A stretch of 23,059 bases of DNA, from assembly GCA_001689515.1 (NCBI GenBank), contig LUJR01000033.1:1-23059 (forward strand), written 5' to 3'. This DNA is from Bacteroidales bacterium M7 (lineage in GTDB: Bacteria > Bacteroidota > Bacteroidia > Bacteroidales > Muribaculaceae). Both the position numbers and the translations under genes were made by a program. Under the pieces are notes generated by a model. It did no database searches. It was given only the letters and a program-made list of their open reading frames with translations, and was not told the origin of the DNA. Shown here piece after piece: positions 12,152 to 21,093 of this stretch. Positions within the stretch are counted from its first letter, which is position 1. The number at the start of each line of letters is the position of its first letter.

Positions 12152-13600
12152 CTATGGACTGAGTTTCGGTCCTTGCCTTACTCTCGCTTTCGCCTTCTGT
12201 TCTTCCTTGAATTTACGTTTGGCATCGTAGAAGTCCATGTCAGGGTGGTTTTCAAGGAATTGCTTGAAGTCACCCGATACGGGTTCTCCATGGGCTATGC
12301 AGACATCATCATTGGGAGCATTGCTCAGCGAAACATGCGACATTCGGAAGTCAGATGATTCAGACTGAGGTGAAGATGTGGATGTCGGTTTGCCGGATGA
12401 TACCACTTGTTGCAGGAATGCAGGAGGGATTTCTCGGCTCTTGGGCGGGTCGAAGCTGCATTGTGGCTTTCCGGTCTTGAAGTCATACCATATCCAGTAG
12501 TATGCCTTATACCTATCAGCCGGTTTGCGTGCAAATGTGTAAACCGTCTCGCCTCTGCGGTATGCCGCCTCATCACTCTTAGGTACATCCCACAAGAATT
12601 CAAAAGGCAATGGTGGTATGACAATCGGCTTGTGCGATTGAATGGGGTTCTGCGATTGGGCAGATACTCTCGGCTGCGAAGTTGCTTTTTTCTCGAGCTT
12701 TGGTTCTTCGACCGCATGGCGTTCTGCTCGCTTAATAACGGATTCAGACTCCTTGAGTCGCCGTTCAATTCTCTCCCTAAAAACTCTTTCAAGATTCTCC
12801 CGAGTGAGAAATGGGTCAAGTTTCATAGACCAAAACGACTGCTTGCCCACGCAGTAATAAAGATTCGTCCTACCGCTTTTACCGACTTTCTCTTTTGTAG
12901 TAATGCCGTTCCGCAAAAGGACAATGAGAAAAGAATTCCAATCTTTTACATCGGGCGAGACAAACAGTCGGGCAAGATCATGGGTCAGTTTGTATCTTAC
13001 CTTCTCCTTTCCGCGCAGTTTGCTGACATCGGTATCAAGTTTGCTTCTGCCTTGCATGAGCCGGTGTTTGAGGTTGAGGGCTTTGCAGACGCGCTCGTTC
13101 TTTTTGAAGTTGGTGGTCTGCGTGAGAATCTTGCCGTCGTAATCAACGCGGCTGAACACAAGGTGGCAATGCGGATGAGCCTTGTCGAAGTGCCGGACGA
13201 TGATATAGGGAGTGTTTCCCAATCCCATTCGCTTCATATAATCGCAAGCAATGTCGGCCATTCTTTCGTTGGTCATTTTGGGTGCGTCCTTTGGGTGGAA
13301 GTCGAGTGAGATATGGCCCACCGGGTCTTTGATAGGCTTCCTTCTCCTCGTAGGCCGTGCTATGTCATCAGCGATTGCCTTACGACCCTCATAGAGCCGA
13401 ATATCGGAGGATGCGCCTATCGGTTCCCAGTCTTTGGAAAGGTGGTCAACTATGCCTTCACCGTTGTTGGACTCATACTTTTTCTCATCGGCTCTCTGCT
13501 TCTGAGCGACTTCCGCGCTCAGTTTTTCTTCAAGTGTCCGGCGTGTCACATAGTCCACACAGTTGCCGAAACTCTTGCCGTTAATGATGTATGCAATCAT
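12152..13600 (-). CDS. mobA: Mobilization relaxase (MOB-type, MobA/BmgA-like)
   Basis: A 482-residue protein. The relaxase core is in the first ~290 residues. The metal-binding three-histidine signature HFDKAHPHCH supplies H142, H144 and H146, preceded by a conserved H137. A likely catalytic tyrosine is near the N-terminus (DYVTRR, Y17). The C-terminal ~190 residues are proline- and serine-rich with a small aromatic segment (YKAYYWIWYDF) and are probably a flexible accessory region. Relaxases nick oriT and pilot the single strand into the recipient. MobC and a palindrome-rich region lie directly upstream. No coupling protein is encoded. Confidence 0.88.
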   Translation of the reverse strand: MIAYIINGKSFGNCVDYVTRRTLEEKLSAEVAQKQRADEKKYESNNGEGIVDHLSKDWEPIGASSDIRLYEGRKAIADDIARPTRRRKPIKDPVGHISLDFHPKDAPKMTNERMADIACDYMKRMGLGNTPYIIVRHFDKAHPHCHLVFSRVDYDGKILTQTTNFKKNERVCKALNLKHRLMQGRSKLDTDVSKLRGKEKVRYKLTHDLARLFVSPDVKDWNSFLIVLLRNGITTKEKVGKSGRTNLYYCVGKQSFWSMKLDPFLTRENLERVFRERIERRLKESESVIKRAERHAVEEPKLEKKATSQPRVSAQSQNPIQSHKPIVIPPLPFEFLWDVPKSDEAAYRRGETVYTFARKPADRYKAYYWIWYDFKTGKPQCSFDPPKSREIPPAFLQQVVSSGKPTSTSSPQSESSDFRMSHVSLSNAPNDDVCIAHGEPVSGDFKQFLENHPDMDFYDAKRKFKEEQKAKARVRQGPKLSP

Positions 13601-13613
13601 AAAAATTAAGGGC

Positions 13614-13997
13614 TTAATCGTTATTGAATTTTCCGAAGAGACTTCGGAACTTACTGAGGTAAAACTCAGCCTCTGCTGCCATCGCTTCGAGTCCGTGGAT
13701 GTGGCAGAGCCTCACGAACTGGTTGAAGTTGTTGCTGAAGCCGGATAGAGCACGGGCTATCCTCAGTTCTTCCTCTGTCAGCCGTGGAACAATCTTCGGA
13801 TTGAGTGACACGGCCCGGATATATTCGCTTACGCAGGAGAGTCCACTTTGATGAAAGTTTTCCATCAGCACGGCATCCTGCTCCTTGTTGAATTTGGTGT
13901 GTCTGATTATTGACTGCTTCTCATTTTCGGGAAGAGCAGGGCGACCGTTGCGGTTGCCGTTCTTCAGATTTGACTTGGCGGTGGTCATCGGTTTCAT
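13614..13997 (-). CDS. mobC: MobC-like relaxosome accessory protein
   Basis: A 127-residue basic protein with the typical layout: a disordered Lys/Asn/Arg-rich start, then 'RHTKFNKEQDAVLMENFHQSGLSCVSEYIRAVSL' resembling a ribbon-helix-helix, and a helical end with LSGFSNNFNQFVRLCHIHGL, the pattern found in MobC/MbeC-like proteins. It ends 13 bases before the relaxase start, so the two are co-transcribed. Such proteins bind oriT and help load the relaxase. An in-frame ATG at codon 4 is an alternative start. Confidence 0.82.
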   Translation of the reverse strand: MKPMTTAKSNLKNGNRNGRPALPENEKQSIIRHTKFNKEQDAVLMENFHQSGLSCVSEYIRAVSLNPKIVPRLTEEELRIARALSGFSNNFNQFVRLCHIHGLEAMAAEAEFYLSKFRSLFGKFNND

Positions 13998-14026
13998 AGG
14001 GCGTATGGGATTAAAGGGTGGATAAT

Positions 14027-14155
14027 TGGAGGGGGTAAATCACGGTTGGTACACTGGTGTACCGTTGCACCGGGTGCAATGGTGGGGTGCGAGGTCGGAG
14101 CGTTGACGCGACCGTTTTCGGTGTCACCGAAAACTAACCTCGCTAACCCCCTCCA
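14027..14155. other. Probable oriT: nested inverted repeats upstream of mobC
   Basis: In about 130 bp: TGGAGGGGGT (14027-14036) with ACCCCCTCCA (14146-14155); GGTACAC-TG-GTGTACC (14048-14063); TTGCACC/GGTGCAA (14065-14079); GCGAGGT (14089-14095) with ACCTCGC (14137-14143); and GTTTTCGGTG-T-CACCGAAAAC (14114-14134). Position directly upstream of mobC-relaxase and this hairpin density are typical of oriT sites of Bacteroides mobilizable elements. The nick site itself cannot be assigned. Confidence 0.6.
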
Positions 14156-14200
14156 TTTACATTCCGGGGTGCAGTACCGCTTGGACTGCTGACTTCTCAT

Positions 14201-15055
14201 TTAGATGCTTAATTTCTGACTTGACAGCATACGGTTGAGCAAATCGCGGTTCTCATCGAGCCATGCCCTGATGATATGGATTGCGATATGCGAGGGGGAC
14301 ACCTTGCCGCCGGGTATGAGTCGGGCAACCAATTTTAGTGACTCACGTATGTCCGTCGGGAAAAACAGTGGCTTTTTCTCTGCGAGGTCTGTCGGGTAGA
14401 TGAACTGGCTCGCCAAGATGTCGAAGTCTGCCTCGTCCATCCGTGCGCTTCGTCGCGTCTTCTTCGATTGTTCCACGGCTTCGGGCTGTGGCTCAACTGT
14501 CGGCTTTGACACTTCAATGGGAACAATCGGTTCCGGAATGGATATGGGTTCAACAGTAGGAGCCATATCAACCATTCTTGGCCTTGATGTTGTACGGGCA
14601 GACTTGGGAATGGCCGTGGCTTTCTCTTCCTTTATCGGCACTTGGTTTGATGCAATAGGTGTACTAGTGTCGCAGTGTACCTGTTGTACCTCTCTCGCCA
14701 GATTTTCGTCAATATTTTTTCTGGCATTCATCCGTTCAGTGACAACAGACACGTATGGGACAAGTTTCTTGCCGTTGACAGAATATCCTTCCCTTTCTTC
14801 ATCGGGAGTCGTGTCTATGATACGCTGTGTGTCCTCCTCGATAATTTCCATTTTCTCCAATTTGAACGATTCCGGACACCACATATTGATGTCGGTGTCG
14901 TAGTACATTCTGGGAGCTGGTGCATCATCCCAAAAGTTGCCTTTTACAGCTCCAATCGGGATATATTGACGGATATTACATCTTGCCTTTTCTTTGGCGT
15001 TCATTTGAGCCGTAAAAAGTCGGGCATCTATTTTGGGTGTGATTGTTCTTGCCAT
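14201..15055 (-). CDS. Mobilization-region protein, DUF3408-like C-terminus
   Basis: A 284-residue protein. Residues 1-120 are of unknown fold, with 'QYIPIGAVKGNFWDDAPAPRMYYDTDI'. Residues ~125-205 are low-complexity Pro/Glu/Thr-rich. The C-terminal ~75 residues (LFFPTDIRESLKLVARLIPGGKVSPSHIAIHIIRAWLDENRDLL) resemble the DUF3408 helical domain common in Bacteroides conjugative and mobilizable elements. It lies between the probable oriT and the iteron region, on the same strand as both neighbours, and probably has a DNA-binding role in transfer or replication. The family call is tentative. Confidence 0.7.
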   Translation of the reverse strand: MARTITPKIDARLFTAQMNAKEKARCNIRQYIPIGAVKGNFWDDAPAPRMYYDTDINMWCPESFKLEKMEIIEEDTQRIIDTTPDEEREGYSVNGKKLVPYVSVVTERMNARKNIDENLAREVQQVHCDTSTPIASNQVPIKEEKATAIPKSARTTSRPRMVDMAPTVEPISIPEPIVPIEVSKPTVEPQPEAVEQSKKTRRSARMDEADFDILASQFIYPTDLAEKKPLFFPTDIRESLKLVARLIPGGKVSPSHIAIHIIRAWLDENRDLLNRMLSSQKLSI

Positions 15056-15123
15056 ACATTTATTGGGTTTATGGTCGCTGAGAAAATTGCAGCAACCGGG
15101 GTGAGTGTTGAATTTGATGGATT

Positions 15124-15303
15124 GATGAAAGATGAGAATATAGCTCTGATTTGTAGATATTTATTCTTTCATCGGTGTTTCATCATAAGTTTTAGCAACG
15201 AAAAGAAACGTATCGGGCGATGAGAGAAGATGTTTTTCTCTCGTTGCGTTATTCTTTTGTTGCCTTTTCTTTTTGTTGAATATCTGATGAAAGGGCGATG
15301 AAA
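15124..15303. repeat. Iteron-like inverted repeat pairs, candidate replication origin
   Basis: TTTCATC occurs at 15167 and 15178, and GATGAAA (its reverse complement) at 15286 and 15297. Both pairs have an 11-bp period, about one helical turn, and face each other across ~100 bp. Another GATGAAA lies at 15124. Between the pairs are GCAACGA (15195-15201) with TCGTTGC (15241-15247) and GAGAGAA (15222-15228) with TTCTCTC (15236-15242). The gene-free stretch 15056-15379 also has an A/T-rich side. It sits just downstream of the primase-helicase gene, as expected for an element origin. Confidence 0.6.
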
Positions 15304-15379
15304 AGAAAAGTCGCTGATTACTACTCTATTGTTGCTTCATTCATCAAATCATCAATCTATCAAATCCAACAAGAAAAAA

Positions 15380-16606
15380 TTAAAGGTTCTCTAACATCTG
15401 CCGTGTTACGGTATAGAAGCGTCCGACCTTCTTGCTCTCGACGTATGCTGGTTCGTTGAGGAACACTCCCATCTGATAGGTGGTGTAGCATAGCGAGTTC
15501 TGGGCTGGTCGCAACTTCCAACAATCCTGCACCACTTTTCTCAGTGCCGAGCGGTCGGCCTTTACCCTCTGATAGTCGAAGAGGTTGAGAATGTCGTTGA
15601 GGCAGAAGTCAACGGCATCAATCTTCCGGCTGTCCATTATATCGGTAAGCAGTTCCGCGAGTTCTACCTCGACACGGTTGCGGTTGGCGCGGATTATCTT
15701 CTGCAACGCCTCGGTGTCAATCAGCTTAGGGTCAAACCACATCCGGCTTTCCTCGGTTGTGGACAGCTGACGGTTGCTCATGGCATGGAGAAATGCCGGG
15801 ATTTCATCGCGGATCTTCTCCAAGAAACAGGTGTCGTCAGATGCCAACTGCGGTATCTTCCTCACCCAATAACGGGTTTCACCGGGGTCTATGACTACGG
15901 GCAGATACTCGTTGTTGGAGCATAGCACGAACTTGGCGAAGAAACTCACCTCCTCGCGGTCGCGTCCTTTGGCTTCCATCTTGTAGTTGTAGGTGGTGCT
16001 GAGGTTCTTCAGACGCTCCGAATCCTCGCGCTTGTTGAGCAGCACCTCGTCAACCACGATTATCAGCTTGCCGTTCCAATCATCGTTGAACTGACTGCGG
16101 AAATTCTCGTTGGTGTTGAACGTGAGATTTGTCTCAAATACAAGTTTGAGGAAATTGAGGAATGTGGATTTACCTGTGTTGCGTTCCTCGGATACCAGCA
16201 GGAGTATCGGTAGTTTCTGCAACGGCATGGTGTAGAGGATTTGCAGGTAGTCAAGACCGAGTTCGTATTGGTCGCCGAATATATGGCGCACGAGTGCCTC
16301 GATGTGAGGCCACGCGCCTTCTTCCGGCAGATGTGTCAGCGGCGAATACTTGTTCTTGAAATTGCCGATTACGGGCTGATAGTCAATATGGGCAGGGACA
16401 CAGCAGAATCCATCATACTTCGGAATGTTGGCGAGGAAGTCCTTGCCATAGTCCTGACGGATAGCCTCGATAGTCCACGGTATGCTGCGTTCCACAAGCT
16501 GTCCGGCGGCATTGGGCTGTCGGACGAGCTTGTAGTAGGTCGTGCCGATGCGCTCAAAGCGGTCTTCGGGCAGTTCGGTGGTGGTGTGAGTGTCATTTTC
16601 TTTCAT
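15380..16606 (-). CDS. SF3/D5-type primase-helicase (replication protein)
   Basis: A 408-residue protein counted from the ATG at 16606, which starts 4 bases after the excisionase stop. ATGs at 16630 and 16627 would overlap that gene. Residues ~95-260 show superfamily-3 helicase motifs: Walker A EERNTGKST (K146), Walker B KLIIVVDEV (D186, E187) and motif C FAKFVLCSNNEYLPV with the sensor Asn. This is the layout of the virulence-associated E/DUF5906 family of Bacteroides mobilizable elements. No catalytic primase domain is seen. It likely unwinds or loads at the adjacent iteron region after excision. Confidence 0.85.
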   Translation of the reverse strand: MKENDTHTTTELPEDRFERIGTTYYKLVRQPNAAGQLVERSIPWTIEAIRQDYGKDFLANIPKYDGFCCVPAHIDYQPVIGNFKNKYSPLTHLPEEGAWPHIEALVRHIFGDQYELGLDYLQILYTMPLQKLPILLLVSEERNTGKSTFLNFLKLVFETNLTFNTNENFRSQFNDDWNGKLIIVVDEVLLNKREDSERLKNLSTTYNYKMEAKGRDREEVSFFAKFVLCSNNEYLPVVIDPGETRYWVRKIPQLASDDTCFLEKIRDEIPAFLHAMSNRQLSTTEESRMWFDPKLIDTEALQKIIRANRNRVEVELAELLTDIMDSRKIDAVDFCLNDILNLFDYQRVKADRSALRKVVQDCWKLRPAQNSLCYTTYQMGVFLNEPAYVESKKVGRFYTVTRQMLENL

Positions 16607-16610
16607 TGGT

Positions 16611-16931
16611 TCAATCGTTTTTAGCATCAAGAATCGCGGTCACCTCGCTCAGTTTGTAGCGGCTGCTGCGGCCAACCTTGATTGCGGTGAGCTTACCCTT
16701 TTGCACAAGGTTCCATACCGATGTCGGCTTGATACCGAGTTTGGCACAAACTTCGGCTTTGGTAAGAAGTCGGTCTTCTTCCGCCTTCATGAATAGGGGC
16801 AGAAGACGGTCGCGGGTGGCGTCGATGGTGTCAACCACAAGCTGATGGAGATCACTGAGGCTGACGGTAAGGAGAATGTTGGGAGAGTTGGGGTCGGAGA
16901 GAGAGGCTTGGAGAAGGTTATATAAATTCAT
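16611..16931 (-). CDS. Excisionase-like helix-turn-helix protein
   Basis: A 106-residue protein from the ATG at 16931 (MNLYNLL). An upstream in-frame ATG at 16982 would add 17 residues with no clear role. The C-terminal ~55 residues are a MerR/excisionase-type HTH: LTKAEVCAKLGIKPTSVWNLV, then KGKLTAIKVGRSSRYKLSEV. The N-terminal half is helical. Such proteins direct excision by the tyrosine recombinase or regulate mobilization genes in Bacteroides elements. It is the first gene of a minus-strand run into the primase-helicase, 4 bases away. Confidence 0.8.
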   Translation of the reverse strand: MNLYNLLQASLSDPNSPNILLTVSLSDLHQLVVDTIDATRDRLLPLFMKAEEDRLLTKAEVCAKLGIKPTSVWNLVQKGKLTAIKVGRSSRYKLSEVTAILDAKND

Positions 16932-16982
16932 TGGCAGTGGTGTTGAATCTATAAGATATTCGCCGACTTTATACGTTGGCAC

Positions 16983-18347
16983 AGCCCCGGCGCATTGGGC
17001 GGTGACAAAGGTCCGAAAAGGACATAGTGGGTGCTGTCGGCTCTTTTCGCTGAAGCCAACAAACAGTGTGTTCCCGACACATCTTCAGTCGGAAACGGAC
17101 GCAGTTCTCCCTATCCTGTGCCGCCTTCAGAGTGAAGACAACAAGGGGGCTATCCGCCACGCTTGGGCGAACATACGTCGGGTGCAAACGCCATCACTGG
17201 GCGAGTGCCATCATTTTTAGTGGGTAAATTTCGCGCGGGTCGCGCTTTCTAAGACCTTGTTTCCAATATGTCAGTCAGACGCTTCCGATATTTCAACTTG
17301 ACGCTGCCACTATATCCACAAAATCCAGCGTGTTGACAATCGGGTGCAATCTTCCCTTATAATTGGAAAACCGTCTTTCTCTGAGCCATTTAACAGCAGC
17401 CATTCCATTTGTTTGCAAACCGTTGGGTCATCGCTTCCTCAGTGCGTGTTGTTTGCGGTTCGCGTCTGCCGTCCTTTTCAGGCTCTTATCTTCATAGTGT
17501 TCCGGACGACTTCATCCGGGATTAGGTGTAGGTATGAACACAAAAAAGCGTAGCACAGTCAGGAGCATCATTCCAATCCGATATATAAAAGTTGAATGTG
17601 TCGGACGGTGGCTCTGCCATCTTGTGTTACATAAAGATACGAAATTTTTTTCGCGTTTCCAAATCATCACAGCTCCAAAGGTGCTTTTTAGGGCAAAAAT
17701 AGCCCTGTAACTATATCATCTTGCGTGTGTTACAAGAAAATGCAATTATCGGCCATCCGGGCAGGAAACATAGGCGCATAACAATGGCTATACCATTCGC
17801 CTCAATGCCTCCGCATTCTTCCCATGCGCAGATGGCGGCACGCTTCTTTGGCTGTGCGTTGATAATCGTTCCCCTTGCAAGGGGATATATGTCTTTTCGC
17901 CCACGAATGGACTTTGACGGACAAACTCATGCCGGGCGACCGTCACGGCAGAGCTATGTGTGTGATTTGCCCATGAGATAGGCTGTGTGTTGATGCTCCG
18001 CTATGGTCACATGAAAATGCCATCACGTTTCTGATTAGTCTTATCTCTTGTCGCAACCGGGCCTGACGCTGTCACGAAGTGCTGGGGCACATTCGTCAAC
18101 CCATGTCACAGTCAATGAAAGACCATCAGTACAATTCTAACGAAGGTAAGTTGAAAAAGGTTCAGACACCTATGTATTTTTTTACTTGAATTATTCAGAC
18201 TAATGACCTCCCTACTCTGTAAAGAAAACACGAACCATCAACTCACTCCTATATAGTATTGGGACTATGTTCCGTGAAAGAACATATTACTTCCGTTTTA
18301 TGGCGTTCTTATGGTGCTCATTTCTATGCTCAATCCTCAAAAAACAC
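16983..18347. other. 1.4-kb gene-free stretch
   Basis: No convincing coding frame is seen on either strand. Short inverted repeats include GCGCG-GGT-CGCGC (17233-17245), CTTCA-GAG-TGAAG (near 17129), CCGGA/TCCGG (near 17503-17519) and the 16-bp palindrome TCCCCTTGCAAGGGGA (17870-17885). A weak minus-strand -7-like box (ATAAAGATA, 17631-17639) could start a ~700-nt leader toward the excisionase gene. Base composition shifts from G/C-richer on the left to A/T-richer toward 18100-18444, where the dGTPase cargo begins. Confidence 0.5.
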
Positions 18348-18397
18348 TTATAATCCCCCAAAAGTAGGTCAAAAACCATAGATTTGGGGGATTATAA
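18348..18397 (-). terminator. 15-bp perfect inverted repeat after the dGTPase gene
   Basis: TTATAATCCCCCAAA (18348-18362) and TTTGGGGGATTATAA (18383-18397) are exactly complementary with a 20-base loop. On the minus strand, TTTTTT follows shortly after, so it can terminate the dGTPase transcript, 47 bases from its stop. It marks the left edge of the cargo module. Confidence 0.75.
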
Positions 18398-18444
18398 CGA
18401 GGTCGCAAAGCGGTTGGTTTCGCTAACGAACTAAAATCATTCAC

Positions 18445-19784
18445 TTAAATTTCAATAGAGCCAAATGGTCTATCAAATAAAGTTTCATAACATTCGATTG
18501 CATAAGTATCCATCATACCAGCAATGTAGTCAGATGCTGCTTTAGCAAATTTCTTGCGTTTCGTTATATCTGTATCACTACTAAGTATGTTGGGTCTATA
18601 ATCTGGAGGAAGTAACTGACCATTATTGTTTGCACTAAAATCCGTGTATAGTTCAAACAAACTGGTTATCACTTTTGCGCCCCGTTCTTCATATAGAGCG
18701 ACATTTGGACTTCGAGTGACTCCCTTAAATATTTTTTTGACAGTATTTTGCACAACGAGCGGGTTGATCCTAATTTCAGTTCGTAGCCACCAACTAAGGT
18801 CCCATGTTCAGAAGCTTCTTTCTCTGTTATTTCACCTAATATTACGTCATCAACGAAAAGACTTGTGAGTGCCGTAGTTAAAGCCTTCCTGAAAACCTGA
18901 GAATATTCCTGAAGATTAGAATGAGATGATGATTTATTCGCTTTTCTTCGTGCAATTGCCACTAATGACAATAATGTTTTATAAGCGGAGTTAATTTCAT
19001 CATCCGAGAATTTGTTTGTGCTGTTATCCCTAACGCTCATTTCATAAATTATCTCGTCTATGTTGAAATAATTCTGAGCAAGACCATCTTCCAAGTCGTG
19101 TACAGCATATGCGATATCATCTGCTAATTCTATTATTTGGACATCAATAGTTCTGATGTTTGAAAGCTGGTTGGCTGATCTGAATTCTTCTAAAAATTCA
19201 AAGTCATCAGCATACATAAATTTTTCCGTACCAGCCGATTCCTTTATTAAATATTTATTGATTGCCAAAAGGGTGCGATATGACAGATTTAATCCTGTGA
19301 ATTCAGGGTCTTTCTTTTCAAGATGTCGTAACACCCTAAAGTTCTGAGCATTTCCCTCGAAGTGAAGAGATAATGGGGAAAGAAGTGCATTAAGAGTTCG
19401 TTCTCCTTTATGTCCGAATGCCGGATGTCCTATATCATGAGCTAATGCGGCTGCATCTAAAAGGAATAAATCGCCTATCTTAGTATCTCCTGCATAGCAT
19501 ATTTTATCAATTTGCATACGAATACCCTTAGCGATTTGTGCTACCTCCAAACTATGCGTAAGGCGATTTCGGAAAAAAGCACTTGTCTCAATTCCAAGAA
19601 TTTGCATTTTACCCTGCAAGCGTCTAAATGCTGAGCTGTAAAGTATTCGAGCATAGTCTCGTTGGTAAGGATTACGAGTCGAATATCCTTTTAGACCATG
19701 TTCTCTACCCCATATCTTCGCATTATTTCGGAGTAGCTTATCCTGTCGTTTGATTTCTTTTATTTCTTCTCTTGAAAATTTCAT
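18445..19784 (-). pseudogene. dgt: Frameshifted deoxyguanosinetriphosphate triphosphohydrolase
   Basis: Two overlapping frames together encode one dGTPase of about 446 residues, the normal family length. The first frame (19784 to ~18780) holds the HD-domain signature: RLTHSLEVAQ, ALAHDIGHPAFGHKGE and ELADDIAYAVHDLEDG, giving the metal-binding His/Asp residues. The second (to 18445) supplies the C-terminal part: INPLVVQNTVKKIFKG, YEERGAKVITSLFELY and LLPPDYR. The switch lies near 18770-18790, consistent with a single-base deletion. Unless bypassed, the product stops at residue 371 with ~38 aberrant residues. dGTPases cleave dGTP to deoxyguanosine and triphosphate, and some act in anti-phage dNTP depletion. 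It begins 10 bases after the ATPase gene. Confidence 0.85.
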
Positions 19785-19794
19785 AATCTGTTTA

Positions 19795-21048
19795 TTACCA
19801 ATTTAGAAGTCCCGGTTTAAGTAAAAAATCCATCAGCCCTATGGTGACTATCCCATCTTCGTTGCGTTTAGGTTTGATGTGGTCTTTGACTATGATGGTT
19901 TTTTTGAAAGAGTCATCTATGTTCAGGAGGGAGGCCGATTCTTGACGCTCTTTTGCATCAGTCGGCATCATAAACGCAGACTGAATATAGTACCGTTGGC
20001 TACCTTGGTTCGCGACGAAGTCAACCTCGTATTGTTTGCGGATAGTCTTACCGTCTTTATCCGTAGTGCGATGTTCCACAACACCCACATCAACTTGGAA
20101 ACCACGTATCCTTAGTTCATTATAGATTACATTCTCCATAATATGATTTTCTTCTTGTTGTCTGAAATCAAGAATGGAGTTGCGAACACCAACATCTGTA
20201 AAATAATATTTTGAGAGAGTGTTGATATATTTCTTGCCCTTAATGTCATATCGAATTGCTTTTTCGATCAGGAATGAATCTGACATATAGCCAAGATAGT
20301 TATCTATCGTCTTATTGGTCAAAGAGACATTTTTAAGACTTTTGAACGTATTAGCCAGTTTGTTTGGATTAGTGGGCGACCCAATGGTTGAGGCAATTAC
20401 ATGTACCAACTCTTTCAGTTCGGCTTCGCCCCTGATATTGTATCGTTCCACTATGTCATTGACATATACTGTGGCATACAACCGTTTCAGATAATCCTCT
20501 TTTTTCTTTGGCGTTTCCAATGTTATCACGTGCGGTAGCCCACCATAGGTGTAATAGTCCGGCCATGCTTCGAGTGGATGCCGCTCATCAACTGACATAA
20601 ATTCAGCGAAAGAAAGAGGATAAACATGTATCTGGTCACCTCTCCCTCTAAATTCAGTGATAATATCAGAAGACAAAAATCTCGAATTGCTTCCGGTGAC
20701 ATAAACATCTGCATTGTCAATCTTCAGATAACTGTTCAGCACATCTTCAAACTCTGGGACATGCTGAACTTCATCGAGAAGAATGTAGTACATATTGCTG
20801 TCTTTCAACAGAGAATCTATGTGGGCAAGCAACGCATCGGGATTACGCAAGGATATATTTCGCCTATCTTCCAAATCAATCTTAATAATGTGGTTGTCAT
20901 CCACTCCCTGCTCTTTCAAGTAAGAAGCGAACAATTTAAACAATAGGTATGATTTACCAGAACGGCGTAGTCCAGTAATTATTTTTATCAACCCATTATG
21001 TCGGCTGTCAATCAGTTGATTGAGGTAGTAATCTCGTTTTATAATCAT
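19795..21048 (-). CDS. AAA-14/DUF4143 ATPase
   Basis: A 417-residue protein from MIIKRDYYL at 21048. A longer in-frame start at 21147 would read through the promoter and an inverted repeat. Walker A is GLRRSGKS (G26-S33), Walker B YYILLDEV (D92, E93), then VTGSNSRFL as a sensor-like motif. The C-terminal ~200 residues (about 200-400) are DUF4143, with 'YEVDFVANQGSQRYYIQSAF', a restriction-endonuclease-like DxxhxN/QxK-type strand pattern. The family is widespread in Bacteroidota and of unknown cellular role. It is co-transcribed with the broken dGTPase behind it and has its own promoter and operator-like repeat. Confidence 0.85.
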   Translation of the reverse strand: MIIKRDYYLNQLIDSRHNGLIKIITGLRRSGKSYLLFKLFASYLKEQGVDDNHIIKIDLEDRRNISLRNPDALLAHIDSLLKDSNMYYILLDEVQHVPEFEDVLNSYLKIDNADVYVTGSNSRFLSSDIITEFRGRGDQIHVYPLSFAEFMSVDERHPLEAWPDYYTYGGLPHVITLETPKKKEDYLKRLYATVYVNDIVERYNIRGEAELKELVHVIASTIGSPTNPNKLANTFKSLKNVSLTNKTIDNYLGYMSDSFLIEKAIRYDIKGKKYINTLSKYYFTDVGVRNSILDFRQQEENHIMENVIYNELRIRGFQVDVGVVEHRTTDKDGKTIRKQYEVDFVANQGSQRYYIQSAFMMPTDAKERQESASLLNIDDSFKKTIIVKDHIKPKRNEDGIVTIGLMDFLLKPGLLNW

Positions 21049-21051
21049 AAT

Positions 21052-21093
21052 GTATTCCCAAAAGTTGGCATTTATGCTATCTTTTGGGAATAC
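21052..21093 (-). repeat. 13-bp perfect inverted repeat in the ATPase leader
   Basis: GTATTCCCAAAAG (21052-21064) and CTTTTGGGAATAC (21081-21093) enclose GCATTTATGC. It begins 3 bases upstream of the ATPase start codon and overlaps the -7 region, so it is either an autoregulatory operator or a 5'-UTR hairpin that hides the start codon. Confidence 0.7.

Noticed and set aside
12407..13309. 300-codon plus-strand open frame opposite the relaxase
   Set aside because: It is antisense to a relaxase with clear catalytic histidines; its translation lacks family resemblance, so it is a frame shadow.
13994..14200. 68-codon minus-strand frame across the oriT palindromes
   Set aside because: Its sequence is dictated by inverted repeats and it shows no protein-like pattern.
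14400..15223. Two long plus-strand frames opposite the DUF3408-like gene
   Set aside because: They are antisense to a better-supported gene, with no promoter or neighbours on that strand.
17344..17981. Short plus-strand frames of 69 and 86 codons
   Set aside because: They show no ribosome-binding context, no recognisable domains and rare, cysteine-rich composition like random frames.
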